Shown here piece by piece: positions 15,014-24,673 of a DNA stretch of 64,000 nucleotides. The position numbers were made by a program, and so were the translations under genes. The notes beneath the pieces were generated by a model. It was not told the origin of the DNA, made no database searches, and worked only from the letters and a program-made list of their open reading frames with translations. Source of the DNA: Sulfurirhabdus sp043759595 (GTDB taxonomy: Bacteria; Pseudomonadota; Gammaproteobacteria; Burkholderiales; SMCO01); NCBI GenBank assembly GCA_043759595.1, contig JAYVLG010000204.1:1-64000 (forward strand), given 5' to 3'. The stretch's first letter is position 1; each line of letters opens with the position of its first letter.

Positions 15014-17833
15014 TTATTGTTGAAGTGCAGCCTTTAAATACTTTCCTGTGTGGCTTATTGGGTTGGCAGCTACATCTTCAGGCGTCCCTTCTGAAATAAT
15101 TCTTCCGCCGCCATCTCCTCCTTCCGGTCCCAAATCAATCACCCAGTCTGCTGTTTTAATCACATCCAGATTGTGTTCTATGACAACTACGCTATTGCCA
15201 TGATCCCTTAGTCGGTGCACTACTTTCAATAACAAATCTATATCGTGAAAATGCAAACCAGTCGTAGGCTCATCTAAAATATAAAGCGTTCGGCCGGTGT
15301 CTCGTTTAGATAGTTCAAGTGAAAGTTTAACGCGCTGTGCTTCACCTCCGGAAAGCGTGGTTGCAGATTGTCCCAGCGTAATATAGCCCAAGCCGACATC
15401 CAGCAAGGTGTAAAGTTTGCGCGCTACAATCGGTACGGCACTAAAAAATTCGTGTGCTTTTTCAACGGTCATTTGCAGTACTTCGTGAACATTTTTTCCT
15501 TTATACAGAATTTCAAGGGTTTCTCTGTTGTATCGCTTACCGTGACATACATCGCATGGGACATAGATATCCGGTAGGAAATGCATTTCTACCTTGATGA
15601 CGCCATCACCTTGGCAAGCTTCGCAACGTCCGCCTTTGACGTTGAATGAGAATCGGCCTGGGCCATATCCGCGTTCGCGTGCCTGGGGTACCCCTGCAAA
15701 TAGTTCACGTATTGGGGTAAACAGTCCTGTATAGGTTGCCGGGTTTGAACGTGGAGTTCGTCCAATGGGGCTTTGGTCAACGTTGATAACCTTGTCGAAA
15801 AACTCAAGTCCGTGGATTGCTTCATGGGGTGCTGGCTCTGCATTGCTGCCATATAAATGGCGTGCTATTGCGTGATATAAGGTGTCATTTATTAAAGTGG
15901 ATTTACCAGATCCGGATACGCCAGTCACGCACACTAACAGCCCTACCGGCAGATTCAAATCTACATTCTTGAGGTTATTGCCAGTTGCACCTATGATTTG
16001 CAACATGCGGTCCGGATCAGGTTTGTTTCGCTTGGCTGGGATGGCTATGCTGCGCTTGCCACTCAAGTAGAGTCCAGTCAGGGATGCCGGGTTGTCCAGG
16101 ATGTCTTGTGGTACACCCTCTGCGATAAGTTGGCCGCCATGCTCGCCTGCTCCTGGTCCCATGTCGACGATATAGTCTGCAGCCAGTATGGCATCTTGAT
16201 CGTGTTCAACTACGATGACGGAATTACCCAAGTCTCGCAGGTGTTTTAGTGTATCCAGCAGGCGGTCGTTATCTCGCTGATGGAGGCCGATTGATGGTTC
16301 ATCCAGTACATACATTACGCCGGTTAATCCGGAACCGATTTGTGAAGCCAGTCGAATGCGTTGCGCTTCTCCACCAGATAATGTATCTGCTGAGCGGTCC
16401 AGTGAGAGGTAATCCAGGCCGACATTGTTGAGGAATTGCAATCTGCTGGCAATTTCTTTAATGATTCTTTCGGCGATTGCTTGTTTTTGCCCTTCAAAAT
16501 AGATGGTTTGAAAAAGTGTAAGTGCTAACTTTAATGACATGCCACTTATTTCATAAATGGATTTTTTGTCCACAAGCACATTGCGGGCCTCAATGCGCAG
16601 TCTGGTCCCGTTGCATTCAGGGCAAGGACAGCCATTCAGGTATTTGGACAGTTCCTCACGGACTGCATTGGAATCGGTTTCTTTGTAACGACGTTCAAAG
16701 TTGTGAATAATGCCTTCAAAGGGGTGCGCGCGAGTTTGCATGCCTCCTTTTTCTCCAAGGTATTTGAATTTAATTTCTTCTTTCCCGCTTCCATAGAGGA
16801 GCAGATGTTGTGTTTGTTCAGGCAGTTCTTCGAATGGAATTTCAAGATCAAATCCAAAGTGCATGCTTAAACTTTGCAGCATCTGATAGTAAAACTGATT
16901 ACGTCTGTCCCAGCCCTTTATTGCACCAGAGGCGAGGCTCAGGTGAGGAAATGCTACGATGCGTTTCGGGTCAAAAAAACTGATTTGGCCTAAGCCATCG
17001 CATTTTGGGCAGGCACCCATCGGGTTGTTAAAAGAAAACAGTCGTGGTTCAAGTTCTGCAAGTGAGTAGTTACATTGTGGGCAGGCAAATTTGGCCGAGA
17101 ATAAATGTTCGATGCCTGAATCCATTTCGACTGCGAGTGCTTTGCCATCAGAGTGGCGAAGTGCAGTTTCAAAAGACTCTGCGAGGCGCTGCTTGATATC
17201 CGGGCGAACTTTGACGCGGTCTACAACCACATCTATCGTATGTTTTTTGTTTTTATCCAGTTTAGGTAAATTGTCTATCTCATAAGCCTGCCCATCAATG
17301 CGAAGACGAACAAACCCTTGTGCGCGTAATTCCTCTATCAGATCATGTTGTTCTCCTTTCCTGCCTGCAACAAGGGGGGAAAGGATCATGAGTTTGGTGT
17401 CTTCTGGCAACTGCAAGACATGGTCAACCATTTGAGATACGCTTTGTGAGGACAGACCGATTTTGTGTTCTGGACAATGTGGGTCACCAACCCGTGCGTA
17501 AAGCAGACGAAGGTAGTCATGAATTTCCGTGATCGTGCCGACGGTAGAGCGGGGATTGTGAGACGTCGCTTTTTGTTCTATGGATATGGCTGGTGATAAT
17601 CCTTCAATCAGGTCAACGTCTGGTTTTGCCATCAGTTGTAAAAACTGACGTGCATAGGCAGATAACGACTCTACATATCGGCGTTGCCCCTCAGCGTAAA
17701 GGGTGTCGAAAGCTAGTGAGGACTTACCTGAGCCAGATAATCCTGTTATGACAACCAGTTTGTTTCTGGGGATATCTAGATTGATGTTTTTGAGATTGTG
17801 GGTGCGGGCACCACGGATTTTAATGTATTCCAT
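15014..17833 (-). CDS. uvrA: Excinuclease ABC subunit A
   Basis: UvrA is the damage-recognising ATPase of nucleotide excision repair; it dimerises and loads UvrB. The 939 residues hold two ABC ATPase units, each with a Walker A (GLSGSGKSSLAFDT near residue 32; GVSGSGKSTL near 640) and LSGGEAQR signature, and two CxxC-based zinc modules (CPQC..CPKC and CEAC..CDVC). It is transcribed opposite to yajR. No canonical LexA box (CTG-N10-CAG) is seen in the 146-bp region upstream. Confidence 0.98.
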   Translation of the reverse strand: MEYIKIRGARTHNLKNINLDIPRNKLVVITGLSGSGKSSLAFDTLYAEGQRRYVESLSAYARQFLQLMAKPDVDLIEGLSPAISIEQKATSHNPRSTVGTITEIHDYLRLLYARVGDPHCPEHKIGLSSQSVSQMVDHVLQLPEDTKLMILSPLVAGRKGEQHDLIEELRAQGFVRLRIDGQAYEIDNLPKLDKNKKHTIDVVVDRVKVRPDIKQRLAESFETALRHSDGKALAVEMDSGIEHLFSAKFACPQCNYSLAELEPRLFSFNNPMGACPKCDGLGQISFFDPKRIVAFPHLSLASGAIKGWDRRNQFYYQMLQSLSMHFGFDLEIPFEELPEQTQHLLLYGSGKEEIKFKYLGEKGGMQTRAHPFEGIIHNFERRYKETDSNAVREELSKYLNGCPCPECNGTRLRIEARNVLVDKKSIYEISGMSLKLALTLFQTIYFEGQKQAIAERIIKEIASRLQFLNNVGLDYLSLDRSADTLSGGEAQRIRLASQIGSGLTGVMYVLDEPSIGLHQRDNDRLLDTLKHLRDLGNSVIVVEHDQDAILAADYIVDMGPGAGEHGGQLIAEGVPQDILDNPASLTGLYLSGKRSIAIPAKRNKPDPDRMLQIIGATGNNLKNVDLNLPVGLLVCVTGVSGSGKSTLINDTLYHAIARHLYGSNAEPAPHEAIHGLEFFDKVINVDQSPIGRTPRSNPATYTGLFTPIRELFAGVPQARERGYGPGRFSFNVKGGRCEACQGDGVIKVEMHFLPDIYVPCDVCHGKRYNRETLEILYKGKNVHEVLQMTVEKAHEFFSAVPIVARKLYTLLDVGLGYITLGQSATTLSGGEAQRVKLSLELSKRDTGRTLYILDEPTTGLHFHDIDLLLKVVHRLRDHGNSVVVIEHNLDVIKTADWVIDLGPEGGDGGGRIISEGTPEDVAANPISHTGKYLKAALQQ

Positions 17834-17979
17834 ATGTTTCTGCTGTATTGGGCGATTAATTTAGAACAACTGGTTGCCTGGGTATTTCATTGGTCGACTA
17901 CCCATTGCGAGAGATTGGTTACGTAAGGTTACCTAACCTGCTAATATACGCAATTTTGGTTGTTTTGCCCAATCTCAAT

Positions 17980-19359
17980 ATGACTCATACAGAAAAAATG
18001 TCTCCAGTAGAGGTGCGTGCCAGTATTAGTCTGGCAAGCATTTATGGTTTGCGTATGTTGGGTATGTTTTTGATTTTACCGGTTTTTGCTATTTATGCCG
18101 AGCATTTGCCGGGTGGACAAAACCATACATTAATCGGGTTTGCATTAGGGGCTTATGGCCTGACTCAAGCCTTGTTGCAACTGCCTTTTGGAATGGCATC
18201 GGATCATTTTGGGCGCAAACGAGTCATTTATTTTGGCTTGCTGTTGTTTGCCATAGGCAGTTTCGTCGCGGCTTCAGCTAGCGATCTGTATATGATCATT
18301 ATTGGACGTTCCATACAGGGCGCGGGGGCAATTTCTGCTGCGGTTACAGCATTAACGGCCGATCTGACACGCGAAGAACATCGCACGAAAGCGATGGCCA
18401 TGATAGGCATGACGATTGGAATTACTTTTGCATTGTCGCTCATATTGGGCCCTGCTTTTTATCATTTGATTGGTATGCCTGGGATTTTTGCCATGACTGG
18501 CGGGTTGGCGTTGCTTGCCATTCTGGTAGTCAAGTATGCAGTGCCCAATCCACAAATCAGCCGATTCCATTCAGATGCGGAGGCTGTGCCCGGTAAGTTG
18601 AAGGATGTGCTGCGGGATAAACAGTTGTTGCGTCTAAATTATGGCATCTTCGTGGTGCATGCAGCGCAAATGGCTATGTTTATGGTGGTTCCTTTTGCAT
18701 TGAAAGAAACAGGTGGTATAGACGCTAATCACCATTGGCAAATTTATCTCCCGGTGATGATCGTCTCTTTTCTTATTATGATCCCCGCAATAATATATGG
18801 TGAAAAAAATGCGCGTCTGAAGCCTGTGTTTGTTGGTGCAATCGGGTTAATGTTGCTGGCACAAGTAGGCTTTGTGTTCATGATTCATAATTTCTGGGGT
18901 ATTGTTTTGATGCTGGTTGCGTATTTCATCGCATTTAATGTGCTGGAAGCGAGTCTGCCCTCTCTGATTTCAAAAATTGCGCCAGCAGCAAGTAAAGGTA
19001 CAGCGATGGGGGTGTATAATACATTCCAGTCTCTTGGGCTGTTTTTAGGTGGCACGATGGGGGGGTATCTTTCTCATCGGTTCGGGTATTCTGCAGTATT
19101 TATATTTGGCGCGGGATTAACAGCTATCTGGCTGGTTTTTGCTTTAGGGATGACAGCGCCACCGGCAGTGAAAAGTCGTATGTTCCATATAGGTGAAATG
19201 AGTGTGGAAAATGCAAGTAAACTTGCACAAAGGCTTGCTGATTTAAAAGGTGTAGTAGAAGCGGTTGTGCTTTCTGAAGAAGGTGTCGCTTACCTGAAGG
19301 TGGATATGAAACATTGGGATGAGCAGGGTGTTAATGAATTGATTGCGAGGGCAAACTAA
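17980..19359 (+). CDS. yajR: MFS transporter with C-terminal YAM domain, YajR-like
   Basis: A 459-residue major facilitator protein with about 12 hydrophobic segments, the motif A loop GMASDHFGRKRVIYFG after TM2, and a C-terminal soluble domain of about 60 residues (GEMSVENASKLAQRLADLKG) that matches the ferredoxin-like YAM domain of E. coli YajR. It is probably a drug or metabolite exporter; the substrate is unknown. The start is uncertain (17980 or 17998). The upstream open frame from 17890 is not used as no family member extends there. The stop abuts ssb directly. Confidence 0.85.
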   Translation: MTHTEKMSPVEVRASISLASIYGLRMLGMFLILPVFAIYAEHLPGGQNHTLIGFALGAYGLTQALLQLPFGMASDHFGRKRVIYFGLLLFAIGSFVAASASDLYMIIIGRSIQGAGAISAAVTALTADLTREEHRTKAMAMIGMTIGITFALSLILGPAFYHLIGMPGIFAMTGGLALLAILVVKYAVPNPQISRFHSDAEAVPGKLKDVLRDKQLLRLNYGIFVVHAAQMAMFMVVPFALKETGGIDANHHWQIYLPVMIVSFLIMIPAIIYGEKNARLKPVFVGAIGLMLLAQVGFVFMIHNFWGIVLMLVAYFIAFNVLEASLPSLISKIAPAASKGTAMGVYNTFQSLGLFLGGTMGGYLSHRFGYSAVFIFGAGLTAIWLVFALGMTAPPAVKSRMFHIGEMSVENASKLAQRLADLKGVVEAVVLSEEGVAYLKVDMKHWDEQGVNELIARAN

Positions 19360-19854
19360 ATGGCGTCAGTAAACAAGGTAATTCTGGTTGGTAATCTGGG
19401 TAAGGATCCCGAGGTGCGTTATATGCCGAGTGGAGAAGCCATCGCCAATATCACTGTGGCGACTACGGATTCATGGAAAGACAAGTCCGGCGAGAAGCAG
19501 GAGCGTACTGAGTGGCATCGCGTGGCATTTTTTGGCAAGCTGGCGGAAATTGCAGGTGAGTACTTGAAAAAGGGTAGCCAGGTGTATGTTGAAGGTCGTT
19601 TGCAAACCCGTAAATGGCAAGATAAAGAAGGTCAGGATCGGTATACCACTGAAATTGTTGCGGACCGTATGCAAATGCTAGGCAGTCGAAGTGGTGGTGG
19701 CGCAGGGATGGGTAATATGGACAGAGAAGCGGGTGAATCTTTTGAAGGTACTGCAGCGCCTGGAAATGGTGGATCGGCAGCAAAAAGTAGCGCTAAAGCG
19801 CCAGCAAAGAGCAGCGGTGGGTTTGATGATTTTGAGGATGATATTCCGTTTTGA
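19360..19854 (+). CDS. ssb: Single-stranded DNA-binding protein
   Basis: SSB, 164 residues: N-terminal OB fold (MASVNKVILVGNLGKDPEVR, about residues 1-110), a Gly/Ser/Ala-rich linker, and the acidic tip DDFEDDIPF that recruits repair and replication partners. The ATG immediately follows the yajR stop, so the two are co-transcribed. A terminator follows 37 bp after the stop. Confidence 0.98.
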   Translation: MASVNKVILVGNLGKDPEVRYMPSGEAIANITVATTDSWKDKSGEKQERTEWHRVAFFGKLAEIAGEYLKKGSQVYVEGRLQTRKWQDKEGQDRYTTEIVADRMQMLGSRSGGGAGMGNMDREAGESFEGTAAPGNGGSAAKSSAKAPAKSSGGFDDFEDDIPF

Positions 19855-20180
19855 CAATCACCATTAGTTAAAATCTAAATGTTTCTATAAGAGCCCCATC
19901 TACTGGGGCTTTTTTATACATTAAGGATAGGCTACGCTATTCTTGTTTTTGATCTGATATCGCATTGATAGTGCATATGCTCTATTTCAAAACGTACTAT
20001 TTTGGAGTAGGTTAAAAATAAAGTTAAAGCCAATATAAAAATTGATTTGGCTTGGAAGACCTGCAAGCATTCAGCCTGGATTTATATTTATGCTGAAATT
20101 TGTCGAGTATAGCTAACGAATATTGTGAACTCGGGCGTTTTTGGGTCATTTTTTAAATTCAACAAGTAATAATCAGTCTA
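19855..20180. other. Intergenic region ssb to response regulator
   Basis: This 326-bp gap contains the ssb terminator at its start. The rest is AT-rich with no convincing open frame; the only structure seen is a weak inverted repeat AGCCAA/TTGGCT (20028-20052). It presumably carries the promoter of the response regulator. Confidence 0.6.
19892..19915 (+). terminator. Rho-independent terminator after ssb
   Basis: AGCCCCA (19892-19898) pairs with TGGGGCT (19904-19910) around a 5-nt loop, followed by five more T residues. A classical intrinsic terminator. Confidence 0.9.
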
Positions 20181-20825
20181 ATGAAAATTCTGTTAGCCGA
20201 TGATCATGCTTTATTTCGTGAAGGCTTAAAATATGTCCTGAATGGATTGGATAGCCATGTCGATGTCTTAGAGGCAGGTGACAGCTTGACAGCTATTAAT
20301 CTTGCCAGGGATCACTCTGATCTTGATCTGGCCTTGCTTGATCTTAATATGCCTGGGATGGACGGGTTCCAGGCTTTGATCTCGTTTCGGGAGCAGTTTT
20401 CTGCATTACCTGTAGTGATGCTTTCAGCTTCGGAATCCCGGCATGATGTCCAGAAAGCACTGGATATGGGTGCTTCCGGGTTTATATCTAAATCTGCTTC
20501 GGGCAAGATTATGTTAAGTGCAGTCAGATTGGTGTTATCAGGCGGGGTGTATTTACCTCTTATGATGCTTGGGCAAAATCATGTGCCCGGGCACGCTTTC
20601 TCTAGTTCGGATAGCCCTGCAAATCTGACAGAGCGGCAGTTGGACGTGCTTTTGTTGTTGGCCCAAGGCAAGCCGAATAAATTGATCGCAAGAGAGCTTG
20701 GGATTACCGAGGGGACTGTTAAAATCCATATGGCGGCGATTTTCCGCGCGCTAAATGCAAGTAATAGAACAGAAGCAGTTATTGCATCGCAGAAATTCTC
20801 ATTTTCCACTTTATTGCCTGTTTGA
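20181..20825 (+). CDS. NarL/LuxR-family response regulator
   Basis: This 214-residue regulator has an N-terminal receiver domain (acidic pair D7/D8, phospho-acceptor D54 in LLDLNMPGMDG, conserved lysine in GFISKSAS) and a C-terminal LuxR-type helix-turn-helix (LTERQLDVLLLLAQGKPNK, EGTVKIHMAAI). It should bind DNA when phosphorylated. No kinase gene is adjacent in the same operon, but a hybrid histidine kinase starts 820 bp downstream in the same direction and is the obvious partner candidate. Targets are unknown. Confidence 0.9.
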   Translation: MKILLADDHALFREGLKYVLNGLDSHVDVLEAGDSLTAINLARDHSDLDLALLDLNMPGMDGFQALISFREQFSALPVVMLSASESRHDVQKALDMGASGFISKSASGKIMLSAVRLVLSGGVYLPLMMLGQNHVPGHAFSSSDSPANLTERQLDVLLLLAQGKPNKLIARELGITEGTVKIHMAAIFRALNASNRTEAVIASQKFSFSTLLPV

Positions 20826-21008
20826 AAAATTATTGCGGTCATCTTTTCTGGTAACGCGGTTTTCAATTGTAATGGTTTGTACAATCAAGCGCTGTGTAAT
20901 GGCCGCTGTAATTGGTTGTCAATAGAATTATATAGCCATTTATCGATAGCTATGCAACTGCAGGTTTAGGGCAATACCTCTAACAAGAGGCTGTGGAATC
21001 CCACGCAT

Positions 21009-21284
21009 TTATTCTATTCCAGTTAAACGATTATCGTCATTATCTTTGCTGGAAGGGGTGGCTTTTGTTGCATGCATCGTTGGTGAGTCTTCTATCGGAG
21101 TTGCCTGTTTAGCAACTTGGCTTTCTTCTTTTTTGGGAAGTGCGGATGTATCGTTGTTGGTCATTTGATCATTTGCTGGTGCATCAAATGAATCCATTTG
21201 ATCTTTATCATTGCAATCATCTGCAATCGACAGGGTTGTGTAGCCGATTAGTAAAGCGCATAAAATGGCTGAATATTTTTTCAT
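21009..21284 (-). CDS. Small secreted hypothetical protein
   Basis: This 91-residue protein has a clear signal peptide (MKKYSAILCALLIGYTTLSIA, cleavage before DDCND) followed by a polar Asp/Asn/Ser/Lys-rich, probably disordered mature part without recognisable domain. A strong AGGAGG ribosome binding site lies five bases before the ATG, which supports expression. It is transcribed opposite to and between the response regulator and the histidine kinase. No function can be assigned. Confidence 0.7.
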   Translation of the reverse strand: MKKYSAILCALLIGYTTLSIADDCNDKDQMDSFDAPANDQMTNNDTSALPKKEESQVAKQATPIEDSPTMHATKATPSSKDNDDNRLTGIE

Positions 21285-21644
21285 GATAACCTCCTGTTAA
21301 AATTTAAATTTAGAAAATCCCACATTAACCTGCTTACCCTCATTCAGGATATTTTTGCAGTTTGTTTGCTTAATTGTCATTATGCAGGATTCATTTCAGA
21401 TTGATATTCAGCATTTGGTCTAGTTGAGCTATAACATAAGTCATATGTCGAAAGTTATAGAATGTTTGGTGTTCATCATGGGCATGGAAAGTTAAAGGCA
21501 ATTTCTCGTATTTGTCAGCGTTGGTTTTATTCCTGTCCATATTAAAAAACTATGGCGGTGTGCCTTATTGCAATCAGATGCGTAATCCCATTCTGAATGT
21601 TCCACATTGCAGTAATCGATTGAATACACAAAGGTTGTTCCGTC
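21285..21644. other. Divergent intergenic region before the histidine kinase
   Basis: A 360-bp gap between the divergent secreted-protein and kinase genes. It contains no convincing gene. One inverted repeat, CTATAAC (21429-21435) / GTTATAG (21454-21460), is spaced by 18 bp and could be a regulator site controlling one or both genes. Confidence 0.5.
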
Positions 21645-23576
21645 ATGAAGTACTGTAAAATCCGATCGCGTGTTATGTTTCTTGCGCTTGCGCCAGCAAC
21701 CATAATTGCTGTTCTGCTGACCTTGTATTTTACCAATAGCAAGATTAATGATCTTGAATCCAGTTTGCATGAAAGAGGCATGGTAATCGCTCGTCATCTT
21801 GCAACGGCCAGCGAGTTTGGTGTGGTTACAGGTGATGCAAATCAGTTGCTGAATTTACTTGATGCGACTTTGCGGGAAAGCGATGTCTATAGTGGGGCAA
21901 TTGTGGATACTCACTCTAATCTGATTGCAGGAAAAGGTGATGCTGTTTCACGGTTGGTCAGGCTTGCCTCAGCCAGCAAGATGGAGCGTATTGATGTGGT
22001 TGATGCGGATGATTTATTGATTTTTCGTTCTCCTGTTATTTTGATTGAGCCGCAATCTGATGATTTCATGCAACTCTATTCGGATAATGCTGGTATTGAG
22101 AAAATGTCTCGATCGGGTTCTTTCATAGGGGTGGCTTTGGTTGCCATGTCTCGAAGGCATACCATGGAGATGCGGAATAAAATGTTGTGGAACGGGATGC
22201 TGATCGTTGGTATTGGGTTGTTGTTGACCTGGATGGTAGCGCTTGCAATGGGCAGGAGCGTGACACGACCTATCCGGAAGCTTTCTCATGCGGTGGAACG
22301 GCTTGCTGAAGGGTATCTTGATACGCGGGTTGATGCTGATTCAGGGGGCGAGATTCTGGCGCTGGAAACCGGGGTGAATAAAATGGCGGCTTCATTGCAG
22401 CATTCTCAGGAAATTTTGCAACTAGGCATTTCAGAGGCAACGAGAGAGTTAATAGAACAGAAAGAGGAAGCTGAGCGTGCAAATATTGCAAAATCGCGAT
22501 TTCTGGCAGCCGCCAGTCATGATCTGCGACAGCCAATGCATTCTTTAGGGTTGTTTGTTGGCGCTTTAAAGGAGCGCATCAATTATCCCGAGGTAAGTGC
22601 GATTGTCGGCAATATAGAAGAATCTGTGGTTTCCATGAATATGCTGTTCAATGCGTTACTGGATATTTCCAGGCTGGATGCGGGCGCGGTGCATCCTGAA
22701 CCTGAAGATTTTGCAATCAATGGTGTGCTGGATAGAATGCGTATGGAATTCAGGCCCCAAGCTGTTGAGAAAGGCTTGAAGTTCAGGGTGATGCCATGCA
22801 GAGCCATTGTCAGAACAGACAGGCTGATGCTTGAAAGGATTCTGCTAAACCTGGTTTCTAATGCGATTAGGTATACTCGGGAAGGCGGGGTGCTGGTTGG
22901 TTGTCGACGGGTAGGTGGTGAAAAGATCCGGATCGAAGTCTGGGATACTGGAATAGGTATTCCCAAAGCTTCATTTAATGATGTGTTTCAGGAGTTTTAT
23001 CAGTTAGGAAATGTTGAACGAGACCGTAATAAAGGCTTGGGACTTGGGCTGGCGATAGTAAATCGATTGGGGAAAATGCTTAATGCACATATCACTGTCC
23101 GATCGGTGGTAGAGAAGGGGTCTGTGTTTTCCTTTGAGTTACCATTGGGGTTAAAGGAACTGGAAGGAAATAATGCAGCATTACTTCTTGAAAAGAATGC
23201 AGGCAGGCTGGAATTATTTGTGGTGGTAGTAGATGATGATTCGATTGTGCTCGCAGGTACGATAGCGTTGCTTCAATCATGGGGGTGTGAGGTCATTGCT
23301 GCCGATTCTGGGCAGAAAATTGTGAATAAACTGCTCGGTCAGTCCAGAGTGCCGGATGTGGTGCTTGCTGATTATCGTTTGGCACAAGGCGAGGACGGGG
23401 TGAACGTGATTCAAGCTATTCAGGCAATTTATTCGAAACTAATCCCAGGGGTTTTGATATCCGGGGATATGGAATCAGATCGTCTACGTCAGGCACTTGC
23501 AAGTGGTTTTGCAATGCTGCACAAGCCGGTTTCACCATCAAAGCTGCGGGCGATGCTTATGCATATCTCAATGTAA
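21645..23576 (+). CDS. Hybrid sensor histidine kinase/response regulator
   Basis: The 643 residues run: TM1 (about 9-30), a periplasmic sensor of about 150 residues, TM2 (about 184-205), HAMP, a short coiled coil, HisKA with the phospho-acceptor H292 in SHDLRQPMHSLG, HATPase_c (NLVSNAIRYT, DTGIGIP, KGLGLGLAIV) and a C-terminal receiver with DDD and phospho-acceptor D576 (VVLADYR). The SHDLRQP-type HisKA is common in betaproteobacterial hybrid kinases. No HPt domain is present, so transfer to another regulator would need a separate HPt or direct action. The signal is unknown. Confidence 0.92.
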   Translation: MKYCKIRSRVMFLALAPATIIAVLLTLYFTNSKINDLESSLHERGMVIARHLATASEFGVVTGDANQLLNLLDATLRESDVYSGAIVDTHSNLIAGKGDAVSRLVRLASASKMERIDVVDADDLLIFRSPVILIEPQSDDFMQLYSDNAGIEKMSRSGSFIGVALVAMSRRHTMEMRNKMLWNGMLIVGIGLLLTWMVALAMGRSVTRPIRKLSHAVERLAEGYLDTRVDADSGGEILALETGVNKMAASLQHSQEILQLGISEATRELIEQKEEAERANIAKSRFLAAASHDLRQPMHSLGLFVGALKERINYPEVSAIVGNIEESVVSMNMLFNALLDISRLDAGAVHPEPEDFAINGVLDRMRMEFRPQAVEKGLKFRVMPCRAIVRTDRLMLERILLNLVSNAIRYTREGGVLVGCRRVGGEKIRIEVWDTGIGIPKASFNDVFQEFYQLGNVERDRNKGLGLGLAIVNRLGKMLNAHITVRSVVEKGSVFSFELPLGLKELEGNNAALLLEKNAGRLELFVVVVDDDSIVLAGTIALLQSWGCEVIAADSGQKIVNKLLGQSRVPDVVLADYRLAQGEDGVNVIQAIQAIYSKLIPGVLISGDMESDRLRQALASGFAMLHKPVSPSKLRAMLMHISM

Positions 23577-23700
23577 TGCGTTTTGTAGTTGATGCATATA
23601 GCCATATTTAATTCAACCTCTTGAAAAGAAGGAGTCTTGACCAAATTTGAAAGGCATAGCTATCAGGTTAGGGTATAATTTTGTTTTTTAGGGGGTTGTT

Positions 23701-23952
23701 ATGCCGATTTATGAGTATAAATGTACTGAATGTGGCTTTCAGAAAGAAGTTATTCAGAAAATGAGTGATGCAACGCTGACGACTTGCCCAGAGTGTGGCA
23801 AGGAGACATTTAGCAAACTGGTGACGGCTGCTGGTTTTCAGTTAAAGGGGAATGGCTGGTATCAGACCGATTTCAAGGGTGGATCTTCCAGTAAAAAAGA
23901 GGAAGCAGCACCGGCTCCCACAGGATGTGCCGGGGGTACTTGTCATTCCTAA
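23701..23952 (+). CDS. FmdB-family zinc ribbon protein
   Basis: An 83-residue protein with the FmdB regulatory-protein signature MPIYEYKCTECGFQKEVIQK and two CxxC knuckles (CTEC, CPEC), then a Ser/Lys/Ala-rich tail ending CAGGTCHS. The function of this family is poorly defined; it is proposed to be regulatory. It abuts the DUF502 gene (one base between stop and ATG), a pair that usually precedes aspS in betaproteobacteria, as here. Confidence 0.85.
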   Translation: MPIYEYKCTECGFQKEVIQKMSDATLTTCPECGKETFSKLVTAAGFQLKGNGWYQTDFKGGSSSKKEEAAPAPTGCAGGTCHS

Positions 23953-23953
23953 T

Positions 23954-24577
23954 ATGAAACGGTATTTTATTACCGGTTTGCTGGTTTGGGTGCCTCTGGT
24001 GATTACCTTGTGGGTGCTGAATTTGATCATTGGCATGATGGACATGAGTCTGCTGCTATTGCCAACAGCTTATCAGCCAGTACATGTTCTCGGGATGAAC
24101 ATTCCAGGATTGGGTGTTATTCTGACCGTCGCAGTGATCTTGTTGACGGGGCTGTTTACAGCCAATATGATTGGTCAGCGTCTGATTGCTTTCTGGGAAT
24201 CCGTGCTTGGACGCATACCTGTTGTCAAGACGATTTATCATGGTGTCAAGCAGGTAAGTGATACCCTTTTTTCAGGGAATGGCGATTCTTTTCGCAAGGT
24301 GCTGCTGGTGCGTTATCCTCACCCTCAAGCCTGGTCACTTGCATTCCAGACATCTGTGCCAGGTAAAGATGTGAGTGGTAAGCTGGATGGCGAATATGTG
24401 GGAGTGTTTATCCCGACAACCCCCAGTCCCGTCAACGGTTTTTACTTTTTTGTCAAAAAGAGTGAAGTAATCGAACTGGATATGGGTGTTGACCAGGCGC
24501 TTAAATACATTATTTCCATGGGGGTCGTGGCGCCGCCAGATAAAGATTTATCGGTAAAGCCGGCACCGAATAATTAA
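23954..24577 (+). CDS. DUF502 family inner-membrane protein
   Basis: The ATG at 23954, one base after the fmdB stop, gives 207 residues beginning MKRYFITGLLVWVPLVITLW, the usual DUF502 start; an overlapping upstream extension is not conserved. Two N-terminal transmembrane segments (about 7-29 and 45-70) are followed by a soluble domain with the motif VGVFIPTTPSPVNGFY. Biochemical function is unknown. Confidence 0.85.
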   Translation: MKRYFITGLLVWVPLVITLWVLNLIIGMMDMSLLLLPTAYQPVHVLGMNIPGLGVILTVAVILLTGLFTANMIGQRLIAFWESVLGRIPVVKTIYHGVKQVSDTLFSGNGDSFRKVLLVRYPHPQAWSLAFQTSVPGKDVSGKLDGEYVGVFIPTTPSPVNGFYFFVKKSEVIELDMGVDQALKYIISMGVVAPPDKDLSVKPAPNN

Positions 24578-24592
24578 CAAGGTTTTGAGAAG

Positions 24593-24647
24593 AGGCAGGA
24601 TTCGCAACAGGAGCTCATCCTTTGCAAGTCCTGTCTTTATTATTTTT
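24593..24647 (+). terminator. Terminator or attenuator before aspS
   Basis: A long imperfect stem (AGGCAGGA 24593-24600 with TCCTGTCT 24629-24636; inner GCAA/TTGC and AGG/CCT pairs) is followed by a TTATTATTTTT tract. It lies 27-40 bp before the aspS start, so it either ends the fmdB-DUF502 transcript or attenuates read-through into aspS. Confidence 0.6.
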
Positions 24648-24673
24648 GAATAGTTGGTGTGAACAAAATTATG

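Noticed and set aside
17834..17979. LexA box upstream of uvrA
   Set aside because: The closest match is CTGCTAATATACGCAA, which lacks the second CAG half; not accepted as an SOS box.
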